In this document: one piece after another, positions 1 through 9,055 of the stretch
Position numbering within the stretch: position 1 is the first letter of the stretch
Layout: each line of letters opens with the position of its first letter
From: Acidovorax sp.
Lineage (GTDB): Bacteria > Pseudomonadota > Gammaproteobacteria > Burkholderiales > Burkholderiaceae_C
Length of the DNA: 9,120 bases
Direction of reading: 5' to 3'
Assembly: GCA_011620245.1 (NCBI GenBank)
Contig: WOZN01000398.1
Span: 1,377-10,496, forward strand
Position numbers and translations under genes: made by a program
Notes under the pieces: model-generated
Database searches by the model: none
Seen by the model: only the letters and a program-made list of their open reading frames with translations
Told to the model about the DNA's origin: nothing

Positions 1-1169
<1,169 letters not shown>

Positions 1170-1210
1170 CCATATGACCGGGCATCGCCGCGCAGCCTTG
1201 CCGCATGGTC

Positions 1211-1264
1211 CTGCAGCACATCGGGGATGGGGAAGCCCGCCACGTAGCCCGCCACGCCCAGCTT
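1211..1264 (-). pseudogene. Inverted fragment of a BMP-family substrate-binding protein
   Basis: Read on the minus strand, 1264 down to 1211 encodes KLGVAGYVAGFPIPDVLQ. This resembles the G-x-V-A-x-FPIPEV(L/V) segment of BMP/Med-type (PF02608) ABC transporter substrate-binding proteins. After VLQ the similarity stops: the family continues roughly GINAFTLG, while here the frame reads DHAARLRGDARS. The fragment abuts, in opposite orientation, the direct fragment that begins at about 1260. In an intact protein this segment lies a few dozen residues after the direct fragment, so an inversion inside the former gene is the simplest reading. The minus frame stays open into the adenine deaminase gene, but that extension is only antisense to it. 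Homology is recalled, not searched. Confidence 0.6.
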
Positions 1265-1452
1265 CGGCTACATGGAGCCCACGCTCAAGGTGGCGCAGGA
1301 CTATCCTCAGGTCAGGTTCGAGTCCATCACCGGTTACAGGCAGACCGTCAATGTGGCCACCGCCAACGCGCGCTACTAAAACGCTTTCCGACGCGCAGAT
1401 CTTGCAGATGAACTGGCTGGCCGAAGGGGTGCAGGGCAAGCTGCCGCGCTGA
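1258..1452 (+). pseudogene. Remnant of a BMP/Med-type ABC transporter substrate-binding protein gene
   Basis: Two direct pieces in different frames survive. From about 1260 to 1376 the sequence encodes SFGYMEPTLKVAQDYP, then VRFESITGY...VATANARY, ending at TAA 1377-1379. This matches the FGYMEPTLKVA...F...TGY...N..T...R.Y block typical of BMP-family purine/nucleoside-type binding proteins. From 1378 to 1452 another frame encodes KTLSDAQILQMNWLAEGV and then QGKLPR plus TGA, the usual C-terminus of the same family. The roughly 190 residues that should lie between are missing, the two pieces are out of frame, and no signal peptide or N-terminal lobe is present, so the gene is dead. Its position between two purine deaminases suggests that it once fed purines to this pathway. 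Family assignment is by recalled motif likeness. Confidence 0.75.
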
Positions 1453-1497
1453 TGGCCGTCGAGCGCGGCGGCGCCGGCTGCCGCTAAGCTAGCAGCC

Positions 1498-2808
1498 ATG
1501 CCCGTATTTCGCTCCGCCCTTTTGCGCTTTGCCGACGACGGCACGGCCCTGTATGACCAGGATGGCCTGCTGGCCGTGGGCCCCGATACCCAGGGGCGCC
1601 AGCGCGTACTGGCCGCGGGTGCGTGGTCTGACCTGGCGCCCCGTTTTGGCGGCGGGCCCATCGAGCATCTGCCGGGCCGCATCCTGGCCCCCGGGTTTGT
1701 GGACATGCACATCCACTTTCCGCAGACCGATGTGATCGGCGCGCCGGCCGATGGCCTGCTGCCCTGGCTGGAGAATTACATCTTTCCGCATGAAAAACGC
1801 TTTGCCGCGCCCGACTACAGTGCGCAGGTAGCTCAGTTTTTCATAGCAGAGCTGCTGCGCAACGGCGTGACCACGGCGCTGGCATTCGCCACGTCTCATC
1901 CTGCCTCGGTGCAGGCTTTGTTCACCGAGGCGCAGCGGCACCAGATGCGCCTGATCACCGGCAAGGTGCTGCAAGACCGCCATTCGCCCGACGGCGTGCG
2001 CGACGACACCGAGCAAAGCCTGATCGATACCGAGGCCCTGATCCAGCGCTGGCATGGCGTGGACCGCCTGGGCTATGCCATCACGCCGCGCTTTGCGCCC
2101 ACCAGCACACCCGAGCAACTGCGCGGGGCAGGCGAACTGGCCGCGCGTTATCCGGATGTGTGGATCCAGTCGCATGTGGCCGAGAACCCCGATGAAATCC
2201 GCTGGGCGCGCGAGCTGTTTCCGGCATCGCGCAGCTACCTGTCGGTGTATGGCGACTTCGGCCTGCTGCGCGAGCGCGCCGTCTATGCCCACTGCATCCA
2301 TCTGGACGAGCATGACCGCGCGCTGATGCGCGACACCGGGGCGGTGGCGGCCATCTGCCCCACCAGCAACCTGTTTCTGGGCAGCGGTTTTTTCGACTAT
2401 GCCGGGGCCGACCGCGCGGGCATGGGCTACGGGCTGGCGAGCGATGTGGGCGGCGGCACCAGCTTCAGCCCGTTTCACACCATGCTGGCGGCGTATTGCG
2501 TGGGCCGCACCACCGTCGCAGGAATGCAGACCAGGCGCGGCCTGAGCCTGTCGCCCCAGCACCTGTGGTGGCAGCACACGGCAGGCGCCGCCAGGGCGCT
2601 GGGCCTGGCGGGCGTGGTGGGCAATCTGCAGCCCGGTTGCGAGGCCGATTTTGTCGTGCTCAACCCCCAGGCCACGCCGCTGCTGGCGCGCCGCACGGCC
2701 CAGGCGGGCAGCCTCGATGAGCTGCTGTTCGCCATGATCGTGCTGGGCGATGACCGGCTGGTGGAGAGAACGGTCATTTCTCAAGCAAAATACGGCTCTT
2801 GCGCTTGA
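1498..2808 (+). CDS. guaD: Guanine deaminase
   Basis: Amidohydrolase-superfamily enzyme that converts guanine to xanthine and ammonia (EC 3.5.4.3) in the cytosol; 436 residues, the normal length. Visible motifs in order: APGFVDMHIHFPQTD (zinc ligands H71 and H73), DGLLPWLENYIFPHE (guanine deaminase signature, about 86-99), ITPRFAP (R198), SHVAENPDEI (H226, E229), YAHCIHL (H265), ICPTSN (287-291), ASDVGGGTSFS (D316). The N-terminus MPVFRSALLRF fits family starts, although only a weak ribosome-binding site (AGCAGCC) precedes the ATG. It lies 45 bases after the transporter relic and is probably co-transcribed with the adenine deaminase gene. Oddity: the last residues, about QAKYGSCA, and the stop lie inside a dispersed repeat and look unlike the family C-terminus, so the original stop has been replaced. 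Catalytic core intact; function confident. Confidence 0.96.
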   Translation: MPVFRSALLRFADDGTALYDQDGLLAVGPDTQGRQRVLAAGAWSDLAPRFGGGPIEHLPGRILAPGFVDMHIHFPQTDVIGAPADGLLPWLENYIFPHEKRFAAPDYSAQVAQFFIAELLRNGVTTALAFATSHPASVQALFTEAQRHQMRLITGKVLQDRHSPDGVRDDTEQSLIDTEALIQRWHGVDRLGYAITPRFAPTSTPEQLRGAGELAARYPDVWIQSHVAENPDEIRWARELFPASRSYLSVYGDFGLLRERAVYAHCIHLDEHDRALMRDTGAVAAICPTSNLFLGSGFFDYAGADRAGMGYGLASDVGGGTSFSPFHTMLAAYCVGRTTVAGMQTRRGLSLSPQHLWWQHTAGAARALGLAGVVGNLQPGCEADFVVLNPQATPLLARRTAQAGSLDELLFAMIVLGDDRLVERTVISQAKYGSCA

Positions 2809-2840
2809 TGGTCAAGCGCTGATAGCTATCAAAAACATAG
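2781..2840 (+). repeat. Dispersed palindromic repeat, copy 1 (overlaps guaD end)
   Basis: A perfect 8-bp inverted repeat, GCGCTTGA at 2801-2808 and TCAAGCGC at 2812-2819 with loop TGG, is followed by the perfect palindrome GATAGCTATC at 2821-2830 and then AAAAACATAG. The same order of parts recurs at 6305-6350: GCGCTT arm, GCGCT arm, TAGCTAT, five or more A, CATAG. I recognise this as a type of extragenic palindromic repeat common in Comamonadaceae. Here it starts inside the guanine deaminase gene and fills most of the gap before dcd. There is no long T run, so it is not a standard terminator, though the stem could stall or stabilise RNA. Exact edges are uncertain. Confidence 0.7.
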
Positions 2841-2868
2841 TAACGCAGTACTGGCGAGGAGCCCCACC

Positions 2869-3441
2869 ATGAGCATCAAAAGCGACAAATGGATCCGCCG
2901 CATGGCGGCCGAGCACGGCATGATCGAGCCCTTCGAGCCCGGCCAGGTGCGGGAGGTCGAGGGGCGAAAAATCATCAGCTATGGCACCAGCAGCTACGGC
3001 TACGACATCCGCTGCGCCCCCGAATTCAAGGTGTTCACCAACATCCACAGCACGGTGGTGGACCCGAAGAACTTCGACGAAAAAAGCTTCGTCGATTTTC
3101 ACGGCGACAGCTGCATCATTCCGCCCAACAGCTTCGCGCTGGCGCGCACGGTGGAATACTTTCGCATTCCGCGCAACGTGCTCACCATCTGCCTGGGCAA
3201 AAGCACCTACGCGCGCTGCGGCATCATCGTCAACGTCACGCCGTTCGAGCCCGAATGGGAAGGTTATGTGACGCTGGAATTTTCCAACACCACACCGCTG
3301 CCCGCGCGCATCTACGCGGGCGAGGGCTGCGCGCAGGTGCTGTTTTTCGAGAGCGACAAGGACGACGTCTGCGAAGTCTCCTACAAGGACCGGGGCGGCA
3401 AATACCAGGGCCAGGTGGGCGTGACGCTGCCCCGGGCCTGA
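2869..3441 (+). CDS. dcd: dCTP deaminase
   Basis: Homotrimeric cytosolic enzyme that deaminates dCTP to dUTP, which dUTPase then converts to dUMP for thymidylate synthesis (EC 3.5.4.13). The 190-residue length equals the family norm. Motifs: SSYGYDIR (41-48), [16 protein letters not shown] (110-125, with the expected S112 and R116), [14 protein letters not shown] (127-140, with the expected catalytic E137), [15 protein letters not shown] (about 146-160), and the C-terminal lid [17 protein letters not shown] that closes over the triphosphate. Catalytic residue assignments come from alignment by eye with E. coli Dcd (S111, R115, E138). The start is supported by AGGAG at 2857-2861, 7 bases upstream. 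It lies 60 bases after guaD on the same strand, across the repeat, so read-through is possible. Nothing is missing or truncated. Confidence 0.97.
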   Translation: MSIKSDKWIRRMAAEHGMIEPFEPGQVREVEGRKIISYGTSSYGYDIRCAPEFKVFTNIHSTVVDPKNFDEKSFVDFHGDSCIIPPNSFALARTVEYFRIPRNVLTICLGKSTYARCGIIVNVTPFEPEWEGYVTLEFSNTTPLPARIYAGEGCAQVLFFESDKDDVCEVSYKDRGGKYQGQVGVTLPRA

Positions 3442-3504
3442 GCATCGCCCGCACCCGGCGGCCTCACATGGCGGTGTCAGGAGGCGCCGGCGCATTGGCG
3501 TGAG

Positions 3505-3538
3505 CTGTCAAACCACTGAAATAGAAGCTTCATAGATT
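3505..3538 (+). promoter_or_regulatory. Candidate Pho box and -10 upstream of the lipoprotein gene
   Basis: Two imperfect 7-base direct repeats, CTGTCAA at 3505-3511 and CTGAAAT at 3516-3522, are separated by ACCA, so they repeat with an 11-base period. The PhoB box is two CTGTCAT-like repeats with a 4-base spacer; 11 of 14 positions match. Ten bases after the second repeat comes TAGATT at 3533-3538, a plausible weak -10 (4 of 6 against TATAAT), which is the spacing expected when PhoB replaces the -35 element. The gene start is 27 bases further on, after TGGAG at 3556-3560. A perfect palindrome GAAGCTTC (3524-3531) sits between box and -10. One weak site can arise by chance; the phytase-like product makes it more credible. 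Confidence 0.35.
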
Positions 3539-3565
3539 GGGCCCTTTTATCCATCTGGAGTTTCC

Positions 3566-5890
3566 ATGAAGAAATCAGCGATTGCACTGGCGGTTGGCGT
3601 GGCCTTGTCCGGGCTTTTGGCTGCGTGTGGCGGCAGCGACGACGGCCCGGTAGATGTTCCCTCGGTCAGCAATCCTGGCAAGTTCTTCAACCGCTTGGCC
3701 ACATTTGCGGTGTGCTCGCAGGTGGGCGCCTCGTGCGAAGACAGCACGCCCACGGCGGCAGAAATCGTCGCCGCCAGTGAAGACGGCATGACCCTGGTCT
3801 ACACCAACAGCCTCAAGGGCGAGGTCGGGTTTGTGGACATCGGCGATCCCGCCAACCCCAAGGCCCTGGGTCGCCTGACCATGGGCGGCGAGCCCACCTC
3901 GGTCACCGTGCTGGGCAGCCATGCGCTGGTGGCGGTGAATACCTCGCAGAATTTCATCAACGCCTCGGGCAAGCTGGTGGTGGTGGACATCGCCAAGCGC
4001 ACGGTGGTCACCGAGATCCAGCTGGGTGGCCAGCCCGATTCGGTGGCGCGCAGCATGGACGGCAAGTATGTGGCCGTGGTCATCGAGAACGAGCGCGACG
4101 AGAGCCTGGGCAATGGCGCACCGCCCCAGGCGCCTTCGGGCTACCTGACCATCGTGGACTCGGTGGGCGCGCCCGCCACCTGGAAAACCCGGGTTGTGGA
4201 ACTCAAGGGCCTGGCGACGCTGTTCCCCGAAGATGCCGAGCCCGAGTACGTTTCCATCAACGATGACAACGTGGCCGTGGTCACGCTGCAAGAGAACAAC
4301 CACATTGCGCTGGTCGATCTGGCCTCTGGCAAGGTCACCCGGCATTTCAGTGCCGGCGCTGTCACCCTGAACCAGGTCGATCTGACCGATGCTCCCCGCC
4401 CCAACATCGTCAGCCTCACGCAAACCCAGGCCAATCGCCTGCGCGAGCCCGATGGTGTGACATGGTTCTCCAAGACCCAGTTCGCCACAGCCAACGAAGG
4501 CGACCTGAACGGTGGCAGCCGTGGCTTCACCATTTTCAACAGCGATGGCACGGTGGTCTACGACGCCGGCAACACCCTGGAGCACCTGATTGCGCGCATC
4601 GGCCACACCAACGACAAGCGGTCGGATGCCAAGGGCAATGAGCCCGAGAACGTGGCCTTTGGCCGTTTTGACGGCACCGACTACCTGTTTGTGGCCTCCG
4701 AGCGCTCCAGCGTGCTGGCCGTGTACGACATGGGCCAGAAAAACCAGCCCATGTTCAAGCAGGTGCTGCCCGCAGCGCTGGCGCCCGAAGGCGTGCTGGC
4801 CGTCCCCTCGCGCAACCTGCTGATCGCGGCCAGCGAGAACGACGACCGCGCCACCAGTTCTACCTTGCGCTCGGCGCTCAACATCTACCAGTACCAGAGC
4901 GCATCCGCGGCCTACCCGACCATCCAGTCGGTGAACCGCGCCGATGGCACGCCCATTCCCTGGTCTGCCATGTCGGGCCTGGTGGCCGCGACCAGCGGCA
5001 CCGTGGTGTATGGCGTGGATGACAGCTTCTTCCGTGGCAACCGGATTTTCGAGATCGACACCAGCGTCAAGCCGGCCAGCCTCAAGCGCGAGATCCGCAT
5101 CACCGACCCGAACGGCAAGATCGCGGCCCTGGCCGCGGCGCTGCCCGCTGCCAAGGACGCGAACGCCTTCGACGCCACTGATCTGGCCGCGTTGGTCAAC
5201 CCCGACGGCAGCGTCAATCTCGACCCCGAAGGCATTTCGCTGGCCTCGGCTGGTGGCTTCTGGGTTGCCTCCGAAGGAAACGGCACGGTGGGCGAGGCGG
5301 CGCGCCCGGTGCTGTCGGCCAACCTGGTCTTCAAGCTCTCGGCCATCGGCGTGATTGAAGACATCATCGAACTGCCTGCCGACGTGAACGCCAAGCAGCA
5401 GCGCTTTGGCTTTGAGGGCATTGCCGAGTCCAACGGCAAGCTGGTGGTGGCCTTCCAGCGCGCCTGGGCGGGCGAGACCCAGCCGCGCATCGGCGTGTAC
5501 GACCTGGCCGCCAAGACCTGGCAGTTCATGTTCTATCCGCTGGACGCTGTCACTTCGCCCAACAAGGGCTGGGTGGGGCTGTCGGACATCACTGCGCTGG
5601 GCAACAACCGCTTTCTGGTCATCGAGCGTGACAACCAGGGCGGCCCCGATGCTCGCGTCAAAAAGCTCTACCGCATCGACCTGAGCGGCGTGGCCAATGG
5701 CGCCACGCTGAGCAAGACCCTGGTGCGCGACGTGCTGCCCGACCTGCGCAAGACCAACGGCCTGGTGGTCGAGAAGATCGAGGGCCTGGCAGTGCTGGCC
5801 AATGGCGATGCCCTGCTGGTCAACGACAACGACGGTGTGGACGAGAACAACGGCGAAACCTGGCTGCTCAACCTGGGCAAGCTCAACTGA
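3566..5890 (+). CDS. Outer-membrane-type lipoprotein: beta-propeller-like part plus phytase-like esterase domain
   Basis: 774-residue secreted lipoprotein. The N-terminus MKKSAIALAVGVALSGLLAACGG is a lipoprotein signal with lipobox LAAC, so C21 should be lipidated; no Asp follows at +2, which favours the outer membrane. Residues about 65-465 contain propeller-like strand repeats (GFVDIGDPANPKALGRLTMG, KLVVVDIAKRTVVTEI, HIALVDLASGKV) and a segment, GNEPENVAFGRFDGTDYLFVAS ending near 380 then APEGVLAVP near 410, like 'choice-of-anchor I' proteins. Residues about 470-770 resemble the esterase-like activity of phytase family (PF13449), with recurrent EG signatures DPEGISL (~553), GFEGIAES (~615) and KIEGLAVL (~738). 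Phosphate-ester hydrolysis is the family suggestion, but I cannot point to proven catalytic residues. It appears monocistronic: its own promoter candidate lies upstream, TGGAG is 5 bases before the ATG, and a terminator follows. Alternative: a non-enzymatic surface binding protein. Confidence 0.85.
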   Translation: MKKSAIALAVGVALSGLLAACGGSDDGPVDVPSVSNPGKFFNRLATFAVCSQVGASCEDSTPTAAEIVAASEDGMTLVYTNSLKGEVGFVDIGDPANPKALGRLTMGGEPTSVTVLGSHALVAVNTSQNFINASGKLVVVDIAKRTVVTEIQLGGQPDSVARSMDGKYVAVVIENERDESLGNGAPPQAPSGYLTIVDSVGAPATWKTRVVELKGLATLFPEDAEPEYVSINDDNVAVVTLQENNHIALVDLASGKVTRHFSAGAVTLNQVDLTDAPRPNIVSLTQTQANRLREPDGVTWFSKTQFATANEGDLNGGSRGFTIFNSDGTVVYDAGNTLEHLIARIGHTNDKRSDAKGNEPENVAFGRFDGTDYLFVASERSSVLAVYDMGQKNQPMFKQVLPAALAPEGVLAVPSRNLLIAASENDDRATSSTLRSALNIYQYQSASAAYPTIQSVNRADGTPIPWSAMSGLVAATSGTVVYGVDDSFFRGNRIFEIDTSVKPASLKREIRITDPNGKIAALAAALPAAKDANAFDATDLAALVNPDGSVNLDPEGISLASAGGFWVASEGNGTVGEAARPVLSANLVFKLSAIGVIEDIIELPADVNAKQQRFGFEGIAESNGKLVVAFQRAWAGETQPRIGVYDLAAKTWQFMFYPLDAVTSPNKGWVGLSDITALGNNRFLVIERDNQGGPDARVKKLYRIDLSGVANGATLSKTLVRDVLPDLRKTNGLVVEKIEGLAVLANGDALLVNDNDGVDENNGETWLLNLGKLN

Positions 5891-5900
5891 TGCACGCAGG

Positions 5901-5921
5901 GCGCAGGCCTGGCGCCTGCGC
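5901..5921 (+). other. Strong hairpin just after the lipoprotein gene
   Basis: GCGCAGGC at 5901-5908 pairs perfectly with GCCTGCGC at 5914-5921 around a 5-base loop. It begins 10 bases after the stop of the lipoprotein gene. No T tract follows, so alone it is more likely to protect the mRNA 3' end or assist the terminator 20 bases downstream than to terminate by itself. Confidence 0.45.
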
Positions 5922-5941
5922 GCACTGCGCTGTGCGACTGC

Positions 5942-5972
5942 AGGCGGGGGCTTTCCCGCCTTTCACTTTTCT
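5942..5972 (+). terminator. Rho-independent terminator of the lipoprotein gene
   Basis: AGGCGGG at 5942-5948 pairs with CCCGCCT at 5955-5961 around the loop GGCTTT, and a T-rich tract TTTCACTTTTCT (5961-5972) follows at once. This is the classic stem plus T-tract form, though the tract is interrupted by AC. It lies 52 bases after the TGA at 5888-5890 and just before the metallopeptidase relic. Confidence 0.65.
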
Positions 5973-5986
5973 ACCGTTCTCCACGG

Positions 5987-6226
5987 GGCGTGTGGGCGCA
6001 CCACGCACAGAGCGCGCGCCAGATTCTGGAGCAGGGGGACGTGGAGGAGGCCATGAACGCTGCCGCAAAAATCGGCGACGCTGCCCTGCAGCGTGCAGGC
6101 GGCGGCGCCGTGGTGCCCGAGAGCTTCACGCATGGCAGCAGCGCCCAGCGCCAGCGCTGGTTCCACAACGGTCTGCAAAATGGCAGCGTCAAGGGCTGCG
6201 ACACGTTTTCCAGCCGCAATCTTTGA
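5987..6226 (+). pseudogene. C-terminal remnant of a YpfJ/KPN_02809-type neutral zinc metallopeptidase
   Basis: About 79 codons ending at TGA 6224-6226 read [18 protein letters not shown], then [18 protein letters not shown], then [18 protein letters not shown], and finish with a C-D-T-F motif. These match, in order, the C-terminal end of the PF04228 family (E. coli YpfJ: AGVW..., EEAL.AA..IGDD.LQ, P.SFTHG.S.QR..WF..G...G....C.TF). The N-terminal membrane segment and the HExxH zinc site, which lie upstream in the family, are absent: codons before GVW (YRSPR) do not continue the expected E-L-Q-A-D-C-x-A, and the terminator lies just before. No ribosome-binding site precedes the fragment. It is a 5'-truncated dead gene unless this tail is expressed on its own. 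Family assignment is by recalled motifs. Confidence 0.75.
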
Positions 6227-6304
6227 GTTCGTGGTGCCGCGTGCGGGTGTCGCAGTGGCGCCTTCTGTGTCTGCATCGCGGGAGTGAAAATACCAGTCAA
6301 ATGA

Positions 6305-6360
6305 GTGGTAGCGCTTATGGATAAAGCGCTTGTAGCTATAAAAAACATAGCTATCCATAG
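6305..6360 (+). repeat. Dispersed palindromic repeat, copy 2
   Basis: AGCGCTTAT at 6310-6318 pairs with ATAAAGCGCT at 6321-6330 (one bulged A, GG loop). TAGCTATA, an A run and CATAG follow, the same order as at 2801-2840. An extra tail adds ATAGCTAT at 6347-6354 and CTATCCATAG at 6351-6360, so TAGCTAT-type boxes occur twice and could form a second stem. The copy lies about 80 bases after the metallopeptidase relic and about 90 before the helicase gene. It may mark the 5' untranslated region of that gene, but no direct role is visible. Confidence 0.68.
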
Positions 6361-6451
6361 ATGCCAGGCGGCCGCGCTTTGCAGCCGTCGTGCGAGGGGC
6401 AACGCTCAAAATATCGCCATATTTGCCACCGGTGCGACAATAGTGGGCTAA
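6361..6451 (+). promoter_or_regulatory. Leader of the helicase gene with a small AT-rich palindrome
   Basis: This 91-base stretch should carry the promoter or 5' untranslated region of the helicase gene. The only distinct structure is AAATAT (6409-6414) and ATATTT (6419-6424), a perfect 6-bp inverted repeat around CGCC in otherwise GC-rich DNA. I see no convincing -35/-10 pair; TTGCAG at 6379-6384 lacks a partner at normal spacing. The ribosome-binding site is weak (GTGGG at about 6443-6447). RNA helicase genes are often controlled through their leader, but nothing here proves that. Confidence 0.25.
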
Positions 6452-7945
<1,494 letters not shown>

Positions 7946-7988
7946 TTCACCCTGTTGATCCGGCCCTTTGATGTATCTACCGTTCAGG

Positions 7989-8033
7989 CTGAGCCCTTCG
8001 ACAGGCCTGTCCTGAGCCTGTCGAAGGGCTCAG
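7989..8033. repeat. Perfect 18-bp inverted repeat between convergent genes
   Basis: CTGAGCCCTTCGACAGGC at 7989-8006 is the exact reverse complement of 8016-8033, with a 9-base loop (CTGTCCTGA). It matches, from memory, the widely dispersed proteobacterial repeat containing GAGCCTGTCGAAGGGC. It lies 43 bases after the helicase stop and 177 bases beyond the end of the opposite-strand gene, so its transcript from either side would form a very stable hairpin. With no T tract it is not a standard terminator, but it could act as a two-way block or RNA end. From 8034 to 8209 I see no gene or other structure that I can support. Confidence 0.75.
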
Positions 8034-8209
8034 GGCGATTGGTTCAAATCTCACCGGGCCGGAGCAATAGGGATGATGGCGAGGGCGCCCAGGCCGGGCC
8101 GGCGCTGGTGGTCGCGGGCGACGCAGGCGCGTGGTATTGCGCTGGCATGGCGGCAGCCCTGGCGCGCGGCGCGGCCTGAGATCATGAACATGTTGTGAAG
8201 GCGACTCCT

Positions 8210-9055
8210 TCAGACGCCAGGGGTTTGGGCTTGTTCGCAATGCACCTGCAGCAGTTCGCGTTCGTCCAGAGAGCGGCCAAAGCGCACGGCGCTCAGGCAG
8301 CCGCCCCACACGCAGCCCGTATCCAGGCCCAGGCATTTCGGGCGGTTCAGCCAGCCCAGGGTGGCCCAGTGCCCGAATGCGACCAGGGTGTCGGCTGTGC
8401 CACGGCCTGGCACATCAAACCAGGGCATGAGCCCAGGAGGGGGTGCATTGGCGCTCTCGGTGCTCTCGAAATCCATCACCCCCTGCGCCGAGCAAAAACG
8501 CAGCCGTGTGAGCGCATTCACGACCACCCGCAGGCGATCCGGTCCGGTGAGACGGGCGTCCCAGTGGTCCGGGGTGTTGCCATACATCTGCTGCAGAAAT
8601 GCGGGCAGATCGGGCCCCCGCAAAACATGGTGCACTTCGTTGGCCAGGTCCATGGTGTCGGCCGCAGTCCAGGAAGGCAGAACCCCGGCATGCACCATCA
8701 GCAAAGGTTTGCCGCCGTGCATATGCTGGCGGGCCAGCGGCTGCATGCGCAGCCATTGCAGCAGCGCCTCGCGGTCTGGCGCATCGAGCACGCTGGCCAG
8801 CGTGTCGCGCCGCGTGGGTTTGCGGGCGCCATGGGCGGCCGCCAGCAGGTGCAGGTCATGGTTGCCCAGCAGGGGGCGCATGGCATCGCCGTGCGCCATG
8901 CAGCGGCGCAGCACGGCAGCGGAGTCCGGGCCCCGGTTGACGAGGTCGCCCAGAAGGTAAACGGTATCTCGGCTTGCGGAAAAGCCGATCAGCTCGAGCA
9001 GGCGCCCCAGCGCGGTGTCGCAACCCTGGATATCGCCAATACAGTAAAGTGCCAT
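8210..9055 (-). CDS. apaH: Bis(5'-nucleosyl)-tetraphosphatase, symmetrical (diadenosine tetraphosphatase)
   Basis: Metallophosphoesterase that splits Ap4A into two ADP (EC 3.6.1.41) and so clears alarmone dinucleotides and can decap Np4-capped RNA; cytosolic. The 281 residues are the usual length. Motifs: GDIQG (7-11), GDLVNRGPDS (36-45), GNHDLHLL (64-71), VHAG (121-124), GHWA (228-231) and the ApaH-specific LDTGCVWGG (244-252). The first motif has Gln where E. coli has His (GDVHG); as I recall, Pseudomonas and many other non-enteric ApaH proteins also have Q, so this is a normal variant. The start at 9055 has a good ribosome-binding site, AAGAGGAA (complement of 9060-9067), 4 bases away. It is divergent from the next gene with only 24 bases between start codons and convergent with rhlE on the other side. 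Confidence 0.96.
   Translation of the reverse strand: MALYCIGDIQGCDTALGRLLELIGFSASRDTVYLLGDLVNRGPDSAAVLRRCMAHGDAMRPLLGNHDLHLLAAAHGARKPTRRDTLASVLDAPDREALLQWLRMQPLARQHMHGGKPLLMVHAGVLPSWTAADTMDLANEVHHVLRGPDLPAFLQQMYGNTPDHWDARLTGPDRLRVVVNALTRLRFCSAQGVMDFESTESANAPPPGLMPWFDVPGRGTADTLVAFGHWATLGWLNRPKCLGLDTGCVWGGCLSAVRFGRSLDERELLQVHCEQAQTPGV

Noticed and set aside
1829..1862. Sequence inside guaD resembling the repeat core (GTAGCTCAG, T run, CATAGC)
   Set aside because: It encodes conserved guanine deaminase residues (AQFFIAELLRNG) and lacks the GCGCTT stem, so the likeness is chance.
1489..2784. Open minus-strand frame of about 430 codons opposite guanine deaminase
   Set aside because: It lies wholly opposite a gene with clear motifs, has no recognisable motifs, is rich in H, R, A and Q as GC-rich antisense frames are, and follows from third-position GC bias.
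3442..3504. Search for a terminator after dcd
   Set aside because: Only short imperfect GC pairings are present (for example around GGCGCCGGCGC) with no T tract, so none is called.
7955..8179. Possible 74-codon plus-strand gene after rhlE
   Set aside because: It runs straight through the inverted repeat at 7989-8033, has no ribosome-binding site and shows no family likeness.
8051..8191. Possible 46-codon minus-strand gene just downstream of apaH (begins MFMISGRAARQG)
   Set aside because: The nearest AGGAG is about 13 bases from the start codon and the protein resembles nothing known to me; too weak to call.
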